15,695 bases of DNA, from contig DLTY01000015.1 of assembly GCA_002501535.1 (NCBI GenBank), positions 1 through 15,695 on the forward strand, read 5' to 3'. The first letter of the stretch is position 1. Each line of letters opens with the position of its first letter. The notes beneath the pieces are model-generated. The model saw only the letters and a program-made list of their open reading frames with translations. It made no database searches and was not told the origin of the DNA. A program made the position numbers and the translations under genes. Shown piece by piece: positions 1 through 6,384 of this stretch. This stretch comes from a bacterium UBP7_UBA7824. GTDB taxonomy: Bacteria > UBP7 > UBA6624.

Positions 1-1961
1 TAACCACCCTTAAAGGAAAAGATTTACTTTCCTTAAGTTATGAATTGCCATTTGTTGACTCTGAAGGCAAGGTTGTTTCAATGGATTATGTCAGCATGGA
101 AGATGGGACTGGTTTAGTGCACACTGCACCAGGCCATGGTCCTGATGATTTTTTAGCAGCCTTGAAGTGGAAACTTAAAATAGTTTGCCCTGTTGATTCA
201 AAGGGAAATTACTTTAATGAGGAAGCTTTTAAGGAGGAGTTAGGTGTCAAAGCTTTAAGAAAAGAGCTTTTGGATTTGTGTGGAATAAATATTTTTGACG
301 CGCAAGAAAGAATACTTGCTTATCTAAAAGAAAATAATACTTTGCTTTGGTCTGGAATGATTTCCCACAGTGTTGCTCATTGCTGGAGAACAAAGAAGCC
401 CATTATCTTTAGAGCCACTCCGCAGTGGTTTGTAAAGATGGACAACAAGCTTTCGTCAGAAAGTTTAAGAGACAAGGTTCTTGATTTGGTTTCAAAGGGT
501 AAATGGGTTCCTGAGTGGGGCCAAACAAGAATGAACAATATGATTGACGGTAGACCTGATTGGTGCATCAGCAGACAGAGGAAGTGGGGAATAGCTATTC
601 CTGCATTTGAAGATCCTGAAACTGGTGATGTTTTATGTACTTCTGAAATAGTTAAGCATATTGTTGATTTGGTTTCAGACAAAGGTAGTGGTATATGGTT
701 TGAAGATGAGTATGATTGCCAAAAGCTTGCTCCAGACACTTTAAGGCCAAAAAAATTCCAAGGAAAAAAATTAAAAAAACTTAACGACATATTTGATGTG
801 TGGTTTGAGTCTGGCTCAAGCCACAGGTCGGTTGTTATGTCAAGAGGATTAAATTATCCAGCAGATTTGTATTTAGAGGGTGATGATCAATACAGAGGGT
901 GGTTTCAGCTTTCGATAATACCTGCAGTATCAGGAACGGAATCTTTACCATTTAAAGATTGTCTTACACATGCTTTTGTTGTTGATGAAAAAGGTTTAAA
1001 GATGAGCAAGAGTGTAGGTAATGTTGTTGACCCAATTAAGGTTTGCAATGATTTGGGTGCAGATATACTCAGGCTTTGGTCAGTAAGTGCTGATTTTTCA
1101 TCGCCCGTTAAGGCTGGAAAAGATGTTTTGGTTAAGGTAAGTGGGAGATACAGGAAAATCAGAAATACAATCAGATTCCTTCTCGGAATCCTGAATGGTT
1201 TTGAACATTCAGACGATGTCGTTCTAAACGATTATGACAAATGGGCTTTAGCAACTTTTTTTGAAAGAGAGGATAGATGGTCTGCATTGCTGGAAAATTA
1301 TGACCTTCATGGTTTTTCAGAGGATTTTGGACTGTTTATAGGTGAGCTTTCTTCTGGTTATTTAAATGCGATTAAAGATAGAGTTTATGCCGATAGGGAT
1401 GAAAGTAATTCTAGAAAATCTGCGCTTACTGTTAGTTCGATTTTGTTAAAGAGGATATTGGTTTGGATATCTCCAATTTTGCCATTCACAACAGAAGAAT
1501 CATGGCATTCATGGAAAAATAAACCAACATCTGAGTCTTCTATCCATCTTGTAAATCTTGATTCAAACGATAAGCATTTTGCTAAATTTCAATCAAATAC
1601 ATATATAAATGAGGTTGTTTTTAAAATAGCAAAAGAAGTGCAAAAAGCAATTGAAACTGCCAAGGAGAAAGAGGTTATAGCACAACCTTTGGAATCTTGG
1701 ATAACATGCTATGTTAACGAAGAGGAAAGAGAAGCTCTTTTAGAAAGTAAACCTTACTTGAATGGAATATTTAATGTAAGTGGTGTAGATGTTGGTTTGT
1801 TGGATGATTATCGTGACGAAATTCATCCCTTTTCAAGCAAGCAAGAGAATATGGTTATTTCTGTTTCGAAGTCTCATTTTGAAAAATGTCCCAGATGTTG
1901 GCTTTTCGTTAAGGAAAATGAGTCTAATGAAATTTGTAATCGGTGTATTAAGGCCATTTAA
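1..1961 (+). CDS. ileS: Isoleucyl-tRNA synthetase, 5'-truncated by window edge
   Basis: Charges tRNA-Ile with isoleucine in the cytoplasm (class I synthetase). The reading frame is open from base 3 with no start codon, so the gene begins upstream; about 652 residues are present of roughly 930 usual, and the HIGH motif lies outside. Visible in order: the CP1 editing domain with MEDGTGLVHTAPGHGPDD, the WCISRQRKWG block, the bacterial-type DVWFESGSSH block, DDQYRGWFQ, the KMSKS loop at bases 999-1013, the anticodon-binding helical domain, and a C-terminal zinc finger with cysteine codons at 1887, 1896, 1935 and 1944 (CPRC and CNRC) just before the stop. The bacterial motifs and C-terminal zinc finger suggest the type-1 enzyme. 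The invariant Pro in 'WGIPIP' is Ala here. It lies directly upstream of rpsL in the same direction, an uncommon neighbour. TTG at 45 is an internal Leu codon, not the start. Confidence 0.97.
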   Translation, partial: TTLKGKDLLSLSYELPFVDSEGKVVSMDYVSMEDGTGLVHTAPGHGPDDFLAALKWKLKIVCPVDSKGNYFNEEAFKEELGVKALRKELLDLCGINIFDAQERILAYLKENNTLLWSGMISHSVAHCWRTKKPIIFRATPQWFVKMDNKLSSESLRDKVLDLVSKGKWVPEWGQTRMNNMIDGRPDWCISRQRKWGIAIPAFEDPETGDVLCTSEIVKHIVDLVSDKGSGIWFEDEYDCQKLAPDTLRPKKFQGKKLKKLNDIFDVWFESGSSHRSVVMSRGLNYPADLYLEGDDQYRGWFQLSIIPAVSGTESLPFKDCLTHAFVVDEKGLKMSKSVGNVVDPIKVCNDLGADILRLWSVSADFSSPVKAGKDVLVKVSGRYRKIRNTIRFLLGILNGFEHSDDVVLNDYDKWALATFFEREDRWSALLENYDLHGFSEDFGLFIGELSSGYLNAIKDRVYADRDESNSRKSALTVSSILLKRILVWISPILPFTTEESWHSWKNKPTSESSIHLVNLDSNDKHFAKFQSNTYINEVVFKIAKEVQKAIETAKEKEVIAQPLESWITCYVNEEEREALLESKPYLNGIFNVSGVDVGLLDDYRDEIHPFSSKQENMVISVSKSHFEKCPRCWLFVKENESNEICNRCIKAI

Positions 1962-2006
1962 GCTATAAAAACCGATTTTGATCACCGCTTGAATTAAAAC
2001 TTGTAA

Positions 2007-2012
2007 TATAAT
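2007..2012 (+). promoter_or_regulatory. Candidate -10 box for the ribosomal block
   Basis: A perfect TATAAT lies in the 85-bp gap between ileS and rpsL. A start about 7 bases downstream (near 2019) would give a leader of roughly 28 bases. No good -35 sits 16-18 bases upstream; TTGAAT at 1989-1994 is only 12 bases away and TTGATC at 1978-1983 is 23 away. A second weaker box, TATAAA, is at 1964-1969. The call rests on the hexamer and on this being the only non-coding gap large enough for a promoter in the window. Confidence 0.4.
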
Positions 2013-2015
2013 GGG

Positions 2016-2033
2016 AAATTGTGTACACATTTT
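2016..2033. promoter_or_regulatory. Palindrome (possible operator) over the predicted start site
   Basis: TGTGTACACA at 2020-2029 is a perfect 10-bp palindrome. It extends to AAAT on the left and TTTT on the right (2016-2033) with one mismatched pair (2019/2030), so eight of nine pairs match. It lies between the -10-like box and the Shine-Dalgarno of rpsL, where a dimeric repressor would block initiation. With no natural loop it suits a DNA-binding dimer better than an RNA hairpin. A chance 10-bp palindrome in an 85-bp gap is not very rare, so this is tentative. Confidence 0.3.
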
Positions 2034-2035
2034 TT

Positions 2036-2041
2036 GGAGGT
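2036..2041 (+). promoter_or_regulatory. Shine-Dalgarno of rpsL
   Basis: GGAGGT lies five bases before the ATG at 2047. It is among the strongest ribosome-binding sites in the window, as expected for the first gene of a long co-translated block. Confidence 0.8.
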
Positions 2042-2046
2042 AGGTT

Positions 2047-2418
2047 ATGCCGACTATTAGTCAGCTAGTTAGAAAAGATAGAAAAAGATTAAAGAGACGT
2101 TCTGGAGCTCCTTTGTTAGGTGGAAATCCTTTCAAGAGGGGGGTTGTTTTGCGTGTCATGACAGTCACTCCGAAAAAGCCCAATTCTGCTTTGAGAAAAG
2201 TTTGCAGAGTTAGGCTTTCGAATGGCGCAGAGCTGACAGCTTATATACCTGGAGAAGGTCACAACCTGCAAGAGCATCATATAGTTCTTGTTAGAGGTGG
2301 GAGACCAAAGGATTTGCCTGGTGTTAGGTACAAAATCATAAGAGGAACAAGAGATACCGAAGGTGTTGCTAAAAGAAAAAGTAGCAGAAGCCTTTATGGG
2401 GCCAAGAAGGAATCATGA
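2047..2418 (+). CDS. rpsL: 30S ribosomal protein S12
   Basis: S12 lines the decoding centre of the 30S subunit and controls accuracy. The 123 residues match the usual length (about 124) and align without gaps to E. coli S12. The decoding-site loops [11 protein letters not shown] (42-51) and [12 protein letters not shown] (84-95) are intact. Lys43 and Lys88 (numbering with Met), the classic streptomycin-resistance positions, are both wild type, so the ribosome should be streptomycin-sensitive at this protein. Asp89, the residue methylthiolated by RimO in many bacteria, is present. Val before the KDLPGVRY lysine is Pro here, and the His after GVRY is Lys. First gene of the block, with a strong Shine-Dalgarno; its TGA stop overlaps the rpsG start (ATGA). 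Confidence 0.98.
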   Translation: MPTISQLVRKDRKRLKRRSGAPLLGGNPFKRGVVLRVMTVTPKKPNSALRKVCRVRLSNGAELTAYIPGEGHNLQEHHIVLVRGGRPKDLPGVRYKIIRGTRDTEGVAKRKSSRSLYGAKKES

Positions 2419-2879
2419 GAAAAAATCAAGCTGTCGTAAGGGATGTTCCGTTGGATACTGTTTATCAAAATCGTGATGTATCCAGAATAATCAGGAAAGT
2501 AATGAAAGGCGGAAAGATGTCTGTTGCTGAAAGGCTTGTTTATGCAGCATTGAATAAAGTTCAGAAAGTAACAGAGCAAGACCCTATGAATGTTTTAATG
2601 AAAGCAGTCAAGAATATAACTCCCGAAGTCGAGGTTAAAAGCAAAAGGATTGGAGGTGCTAACCTTCAAGTTCCTGTTGAGGTGAGGCCAAGAAGGCAAA
2701 AGTCACTAGCTATAAGATGGCTGGTTACTTATGCTAGGTCCAGAAGAGAAAGGGGCTTTGCTGAAAAGCTTGCACAGGAGATTGTTGATGCTTATCATGA
2801 GCGTGGTGGAGCATACAAAAAGAAAACTGATGTTTTGAGGATGGCTGAAGCAAACAGAACGTTTGCCAGCTTTGGTTAA
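2415..2879 (+). CDS. rpsG: 30S ribosomal protein S7
   Basis: S7 nucleates assembly of the 30S head by binding the 3' major domain of 16S rRNA and contacts E-site tRNA. 154 residues, the normal bacterial size. Visible are the [17 protein letters not shown] region (19-35), the core [20 protein letters not shown] (76-94), the RWLVTYAR helix (101-108) and the C-terminal [12 protein letters not shown] (142-153). It overlaps rpsL by four bases (ATGA), so translation is probably coupled. That overlap leaves no rpsL-rpsG spacer, which in E. coli holds the S7 autoregulatory site. fusA and tuf, normally next in the str operon, are absent; rpsJ follows after two bases. Confidence 0.98.
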   Translation: MRKNQAVVRDVPLDTVYQNRDVSRIIRKVMKGGKMSVAERLVYAALNKVQKVTEQDPMNVLMKAVKNITPEVEVKSKRIGGANLQVPVEVRPRRQKSLAIRWLVTYARSRRERGFAEKLAQEIVDAYHERGGAYKKKTDVLRMAEANRTFASFG

Positions 2880-2881
2880 TT

Positions 2882-3199
2882 ATGGTTGTTAAAGGAGAAA
2901 ATTCATTGAAATTGGTTTTAAGGTCTTATGACTATAGGCTTTTAGATCATTGGGCAGGTGAGCTTGCAAGAATGGCTAAAACTAAAAACATAACTGTTAG
3001 TGGGCCTGTTCCGTTTCCCACTAGGAAGAAAATTTTTACAATTTTAAGAGGTGTTCATGTTGACAAGGATTCAAGAGAGCAGTTCGAATTAAGAATTCAC
3101 AAGAGACTTGTTATATTCAGTGATTATGTGCAGGATGATTTATCAGAAATAGTTAATATGCGTTTTCCTGAGGGGATACATGTGAGTGTGAAAAGATGA
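2882..3199 (+). CDS. rpsJ: 30S ribosomal protein S10 (start uncertain)
   Basis: S10 is part of the 30S head and, as NusE, pairs with NusB in transcription antitermination. The S10 fold is clear from RSYDYRLLD, GPVPFPTRKK (SGP-PTR loop) and DSREQFELRIHKRLV; the rest is fairly divergent, for example the WAGELARMAKTKN helix. From ATG 2882 it has 105 residues (E. coli 103), but this ATG has no Shine-Dalgarno and sits only two bases after the rpsG stop. An in-frame TTG at 2906 is preceded by AAAGGAG at 2891-2897 with an eight-base spacer and would give a 97-residue protein starting just before the first beta strand. Either start is possible. The stop overlaps rplC (ATGA). Confidence 0.95.
   Translation: MVVKGENSLKLVLRSYDYRLLDHWAGELARMAKTKNITVSGPVPFPTRKKIFTILRGVHVDKDSREQFELRIHKRLVIFSDYVQDDLSEIVNMRFPEGIHVSVKR
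2891..2897 (+). promoter_or_regulatory. Shine-Dalgarno inside the rpsJ frame
   Basis: AAAGGAG lies nine bases after the annotated rpsJ ATG and eight bases before an in-frame TTG at 2906. Its strength and spacing favour TTG 2906 as the real or an additional start of S10, because nothing comparable precedes ATG 2882. Confidence 0.5.
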
Positions 3200-4008
3200 A
3201 AACTTCAAGATTGTTTGTGGTTGGAAGAAAGATGGGTATGACTACCATAAATACAGATTCTGGCTCAAGGCATGGAGTTACATTATTAGAAATTTTACCT
3301 TCCAAGGTTATCTCAAAGAAGACAATTGATTCGGATGGTTATGAGGCGGTTCAGGTTGGTTATGAATCTTGTCCTTCAACAAAATTAAGCAAACCTGCTT
3401 TAGGGCATCAGCAAAAAGCTATAAGCGATTCAGATATTGCTTATAAAAGTTTAACTGAGGTTCAGGTTGAAGATTCATCATCTTTTGATTTAGGTCAAGA
3501 TGTTTCTAGTTATTTGCATATAGGTGAAAAGGTTACAGTTATTGGAAGGTCAAAAGGTAAAGGTTTTACTGGAGTTATGAAAAGACATAATTTTAAAGGT
3601 GGAGCAAGTTCGCATGGTGCTAGGGGTGTTTCAAGAAGACCTCTGTCAGCTGGTGCTATGGGTCCTGCTAGAATTTTTCCAGGACAAAAAATGCCTGGAA
3701 GGTATGGCAACTTTGTCAATGTTCAAAGAAATTCTGAGGTTATTGATTGGGATATGGATAATGGCATAGTTGCAATAGAGGGATCAGTCCCTGGTGGAAG
3801 AGGATCTTTGGTCAGAATATATCCTCAACAAGAATTGCCATCCGATGTGGAGGATCCAACTTTAAAAATAGAAGAAAGTAAAGAAGAAAGCAAGACAGCT
3901 GAAGACACAAAGGCGGTAGAGGTTAAAGAAGAAAGCAAGACAGCTGAAGACACAAAGGCGGTAGAGGTTAAAGAAGAAAGCAAGGAGAAGAAGAAGGATG
4001 CCAATTAA
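3196..4008 (+). CDS. rplC: 50S ribosomal protein L3 with repeat-containing C-terminal tail
   Basis: L3 is one of the first proteins in 50S assembly and sends a loop to the peptidyl-transferase centre. 270 residues against about 205-215 usual. The core spans 1-215: RKMGMT near the start, RSKGKGFTGVMKRHNFKGG (118-136), the central loop RRPLSAGAMGPARIFPGQKMPGRYGN (148-172) and VPGGRGSLVRI (198-208). After about residue 216 comes a low-complexity Glu/Lys tail with two perfect copies of a 15-residue unit (229-243 and 244-258) and a partial third. The central loop looks one residue shorter than in E. coli L3 and lacks the glutamine methylated there. The end of the tail also carries the Shine-Dalgarno of rplD, and the two frames overlap by 11 bases. 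Start ATG overlaps the rpsJ stop. Confidence 0.97.
   Translation: MKTSRLFVVGRKMGMTTINTDSGSRHGVTLLEILPSKVISKKTIDSDGYEAVQVGYESCPSTKLSKPALGHQQKAISDSDIAYKSLTEVQVEDSSSFDLGQDVSSYLHIGEKVTVIGRSKGKGFTGVMKRHNFKGGASSHGARGVSRRPLSAGAMGPARIFPGQKMPGRYGNFVNVQRNSEVIDWDMDNGIVAIEGSVPGGRGSLVRIYPQQELPSDVEDPTLKIEESKEESKTAEDTKAVEVKEESKTAEDTKAVEVKEESKEKKKDAN
3880..3984 (+). repeat. 45-bp in-frame tandem repeat in rplC
   Basis: Two copies of a 45-base unit (3880-3924 and 3925-3969) are identical at every base, followed by the first 15 bases of a third copy (3970-3984). The period is a multiple of three, so copy number could change without breaking the L3 frame. Each unit encodes KEESKTAEDTKAVEV. Identity at synonymous positions indicates a recent duplication or ongoing homogenisation by slippage. 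Confidence 0.97.
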
Positions 4009-4624
4009 ATCAGCACTGTATGATAAGGCCGGTAAAGAGCTGAAAAAAATAACTCTTCCAAAAGGTATTTTTGATGTTGCTTGGAACCCTTCTCTTGTTA
4101 GTTTGGCTTATCGTGTTCAAGTTAATAATGGAAAAGACCTGGCTGGTTCTTCAAAAAACAGATCTGACGTAAGGGCTTCAACAAGAAAACTTTATAGACA
4201 AAAAGGTACAGGTAACGCAAGAGCTGGAGCCAGGACTGCAGGGCAGAGAGTAGGTGGAGGAACTATACATGGTCCTCAACCTCGAAATCCAGTATTAAAA
4301 ATAAATAAAAAAGCAGGAAAAAAAGCCTTGATGTCAGCTTTAAGCAAGAAGCTTTCTGACGGCGAGGTTAAATTTGTTGAAATTCCAAAATGGAAAAATG
4401 TATCTGTCAAGAATGCACTTTCTCTTTTGGGTAAAAATGGATTAGAAGGCAAAACCTTAGTTTTGCATAATGAAAAAAAAGATATTGCAAATTCTTCTTT
4501 CAGGAATGTGAAAAATGTTAGGTTCTATGGTGGGGAAAGAGTTAATATTGGAGATTTACTAAGATACAAAAATGTACTTATATCTTCTGAAGCATTGAAG
4601 AAAATTGAGGAGATTTGGAAATGA
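3998..4624 (+). CDS. rplD: 50S ribosomal protein L4
   Basis: L4 binds 23S rRNA domain I, and its long loop helps form the constriction of the peptide exit tunnel with L22. In E. coli it also represses the S10 operon. 208 residues, the usual size. The tunnel loop is recognisable at about 57-97: RASTRKLYRQKGTGNARAG followed by VGGGTIHGPQPR, then KINKKAGKKALMSALSKK. The stretch between the two halves of the loop (ARTAGQR) differs from the common 'RSPQFR' type, and GGGxxFGP reads GGGTIHGP. Start ATG has AAGGAG ten bases upstream and overlaps the end of rplC by 11 bases in another frame. The gap that carries the L4-responsive leader in E. coli does not exist here. Confidence 0.97.
   Translation: MPIKSALYDKAGKELKKITLPKGIFDVAWNPSLVSLAYRVQVNNGKDLAGSSKNRSDVRASTRKLYRQKGTGNARAGARTAGQRVGGGTIHGPQPRNPVLKINKKAGKKALMSALSKKLSDGEVKFVEIPKWKNVSVKNALSLLGKNGLEGKTLVLHNEKKDIANSSFRNVKNVRFYGGERVNIGDLLRYKNVLISSEALKKIEEIWK
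4607..4612 (+). promoter_or_regulatory. Shine-Dalgarno fixing the rplW start
   Basis: GAGGAG ends eight bases before ATG 4621. This spacing favours ATG 4621 over the in-frame TTG at 4615, which would leave only two bases. Confidence 0.75.
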
Positions 4625-4932
4625 TAACTTTATCAGATGTTTTGATTAAGCCCATAATTTCAGAAAAGTCAATGGATTTAGCGATGAATGAGAATGCTTA
4701 TACGTTTCAAATATCACCTAAAGCGACAAAAACAGATGTTAGAGATGCTGTTAAGAAGGAACTAAAAATAAAAAAAGTTCTTTCTGTCAGGATTTTGAAG
4801 AATCCTAGCAAAAAAAGAGCAAGAAGAACATCTAAAGGAGGGGTTACTTACGGTCAGACTTCTAGAAGAATTAAGGCTATTGTCAGGATTGCTTCTGATG
4901 AGGATTTGATGAGTCACTTTCAACCCGGATAA
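4621..4932 (+). CDS. rplW: 50S ribosomal protein L23
   Basis: L23 sits at the tunnel exit and is the docking site for trigger factor and SRP. 103 residues from ATG 4621, a normal length. Recognised from the N-terminal LIKPIISEKSMDLA, the YTFQISPKATKTDVRDAVKKEL block and the basic loop before AIVRIA. Trigger factor contact in E. coli depends on a Glu in the FxVxxxATK region; the exact equivalent was not assigned here. The ATG forms an ATGA overlap with the rplD stop and has GAGGAG at proper distance; a TTG six bases upstream is in frame but badly spaced. rplB follows after two bases. Confidence 0.96.
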   Translation: MITLSDVLIKPIISEKSMDLAMNENAYTFQISPKATKTDVRDAVKKELKIKKVLSVRILKNPSKKRARRTSKGGVTYGQTSRRIKAIVRIASDEDLMSHFQPG

Positions 4933-4934
4933 TT

Positions 4935-5759
4935 ATGGCTATAAAAAGATATAAACCAACAACACCTTCTCTTAGGTCTATTGTTCGAATAGACAAGAGT
5001 CACCTTGCAGATAAGCCAGGTGGTGGGTCTCTCGTTAAAGGTAAAAAGAAAAATAGTGGTAGGAATAATCTTGGAAGAATCACAACAAGACATAGAGGTG
5101 GTGGAAACAAAAATAAATACAGAATGATAGACTTCAGAAGAAAGAAAAAGGATGTTCCAGCAAAAGTTGTTCAGATTGAATATGATCCAAACAGAACTGC
5201 TTTCATAGCATTGATCTGTTATATGGATGGTGAAAAAAGTTATATCTTGGCACCTACTGGACTGGAGGCTGGACAAACTGTTGTTTCTGCTGAAAAAGCT
5301 CCAAACAGACCTGGAAACACAATGCCTCTTTCTTCTATAAGAACTGGTTCATTTATTCATTGTGTTGAATTAAGGCCTGGACAGGGTGGCTTGCTAGCAA
5401 GAAGTGCTGGCAGTTTTGCAATATTAAAAAATAAAGAAGCCGGTTGGGGTTTTATAGAGCTTCCAAGCGGAGAGTTGAGAAAAGTTCCTTTGACCTGTTG
5501 TGCAACAATTGGAAGATTATCTAATGTTGAACATAATTTGGAAAAATGGGGAAATGCAGGAAGGAAAAGACATAAAGGTTGGAGACCATCAGTAAGAGGA
5601 ATGATAATGAATCCTTGTGACCATCCAAATGGTGGTGGTGAAGGTCGACAAAAAGGAAAAATTTTAAGAACACCTTGGGGTAAAGTCGCTAGAGGTCCAA
5701 AAACAAGAAGAAGCAGACCAAGTGATAAACATATCCTCAGGTCTAGAAGGAAGAAATAA
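4935..5759 (+). CDS. rplB: 50S ribosomal protein L2
   Basis: L2 binds 23S rRNA domain IV and is needed for subunit association and peptidyl-transferase activity. 274 residues, collinear with E. coli L2 (273). Motifs: [16 protein letters not shown] (43-57), [13 protein letters not shown] (81-93), [10 protein letters not shown] (98-107), [12 protein letters not shown] (148-159), [15 protein letters not shown] (217-231) and GGGEGR (233-238). His230, equivalent to E. coli His229 implicated in peptidyl transfer, is kept, but the next residue of the near-universal HPHGGGEGR motif is Asn232 rather than His. ATG comes two bases after the rplW stop; no clear Shine-Dalgarno, so coupling to rplW is likely. 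The stop overlaps rpsS (TAATG). Confidence 0.98.
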   Translation: MAIKRYKPTTPSLRSIVRIDKSHLADKPGGGSLVKGKKKNSGRNNLGRITTRHRGGGNKNKYRMIDFRRKKKDVPAKVVQIEYDPNRTAFIALICYMDGEKSYILAPTGLEAGQTVVSAEKAPNRPGNTMPLSSIRTGSFIHCVELRPGQGGLLARSAGSFAILKNKEAGWGFIELPSGELRKVPLTCCATIGRLSNVEHNLEKWGNAGRKRHKGWRPSVRGMIMNPCDHPNGGGEGRQKGKILRTPWGKVARGPKTRRSRPSDKHILRSRRKK

Positions 5760-6025
5760 TGGCTAAGAAATCACCTTATATCGAACCAAGCTTGGTTAAA
5801 AAAATTGTTAAAGCTAAGGCGAGTGGGTCTAGAGACCCTATAAGAACCTGGTCCAGAAGATCTACGATACATCCAGAAATGGTTGGTTTAACATTTGAGG
5901 TTCATAATGGCAGAAGATTCGATAAGGTTTACGTTAACGAATCGATGGTTGGACATAAGTTGGGTGAATTTGCACTAACAAGAAGGTTTGGTGGTCATAA
6001 GAAGAAAAAGGATGAGGCAGCATGA
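5759..6025 (+). CDS. rpsS: 30S ribosomal protein S19
   Basis: S19 lies in the 30S head next to S13 and close to A-site tRNA. 88 residues, standard size. The sequence carries [12 protein letters not shown], the [25 protein letters not shown] core (28-52) and the signature [21 protein letters not shown] (57-77); the usual EFAPT is EFALT here. The basic end [11 protein letters not shown] is typical. It starts within the rplB stop (TAATG, one-base overlap) and ends in an ATGA overlap with rplV. Confidence 0.97.
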   Translation: MAKKSPYIEPSLVKKIVKAKASGSRDPIRTWSRRSTIHPEMVGLTFEVHNGRRFDKVYVNESMVGHKLGEFALTRRFGGHKKKKDEAA

Positions 6026-6384
6026 GCAAAGCAATGAAAGCAATGCCAAGATCTAAAGGTTTGAATTTACGGTGTAAGCCACAGATGATTAATCGTGCTG
6101 CTAAAAGAGTAAGGGGTATGGTTGTTTCTGATGCGATAGTAAGACTTACAAGCCAAAATGACAAGGCGAGCAGGCTGTTGTTAAAGCTTTTGAATGAGGC
6201 CATTGCAAATGCTGAACACAATTTAGAACTCCCAAGTGCAGGTCTTGTTATTTCTTGTATAAATGTTGGTAACGGTGTTGCGATGAAAAGATTTAGACCG
6301 GTAATGAGAGGTATGGCTCATAAATATAAAAAAAGAACTGCAAATGTTGAAATTATTTTAGGTACAGGTGAAGCTAATGGGTAA
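6022..6384 (+). CDS. rplV: 50S ribosomal protein L22
   Basis: L22 spans the 50S subunit; its beta-hairpin lines the exit tunnel opposite L4 and is a site of macrolide-resistance mutations. 120 residues (about 110 usual). Recognised from the N-terminal [15 protein letters not shown], the helix [17 protein letters not shown], and the hairpin [26 protein letters not shown] (88-113), where the common PRAxGRAxR is PVMRGMAHK. The first ATG, in an ATGA overlap with rpsS, has AAGGA about ten bases upstream. ATGs at codons 5 and 8 are alternatives that would shorten the N-terminus to a more usual length. The end overlaps rpsC by eight bases. Confidence 0.96.
   Translation: MSKAMKAMPRSKGLNLRCKPQMINRAAKRVRGMVVSDAIVRLTSQNDKASRLLLKLLNEAIANAEHNLELPSAGLVISCINVGNGVAMKRFRPVMRGMAHKYKKRTANVEIILGTGEANG
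6366..6371 (+). promoter_or_regulatory. Shine-Dalgarno fixing the rpsC start
   Basis: AGGTGA is complementary to the 16S anti-Shine-Dalgarno and lies five bases before ATG 6377. It marks that ATG, not the in-frame GTG at 6368 that falls inside the motif, as the start of S3. Confidence 0.7.

Noticed and set aside
45..47. TTG as start of a 638-residue IleS
   Set aside because: The frame is open to base 3 and the upstream residues (TTLKGKDLL then YE before LPFVD) fit IleS. The gene is cut by the window edge.
1966..1980. Terminator after ileS (AAAAccgaTTTT)
   Set aside because: Only four A-T pairs and no GC stem; too weak to count as an intrinsic terminator.
1989..1994. TTGAAT as -35 for the TATAAT at 2007
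   Set aside because: The spacer is 12 bases, too short for a sigma-70 type promoter.
3880..3984. CRISPR array
   Set aside because: Direct tandem repeats with no spacers, in frame within rplC.
4615..4617. TTG start for rplW
   Set aside because: Only two bases from GAGGAG. ATG 4621 has proper spacing and makes the usual ATGA overlap.
6368..6370. GTG start for rpsC
   Set aside because: It falls inside the AGGTGA Shine-Dalgarno. ATG 6377 gives the family's MGxKxN N-terminus.
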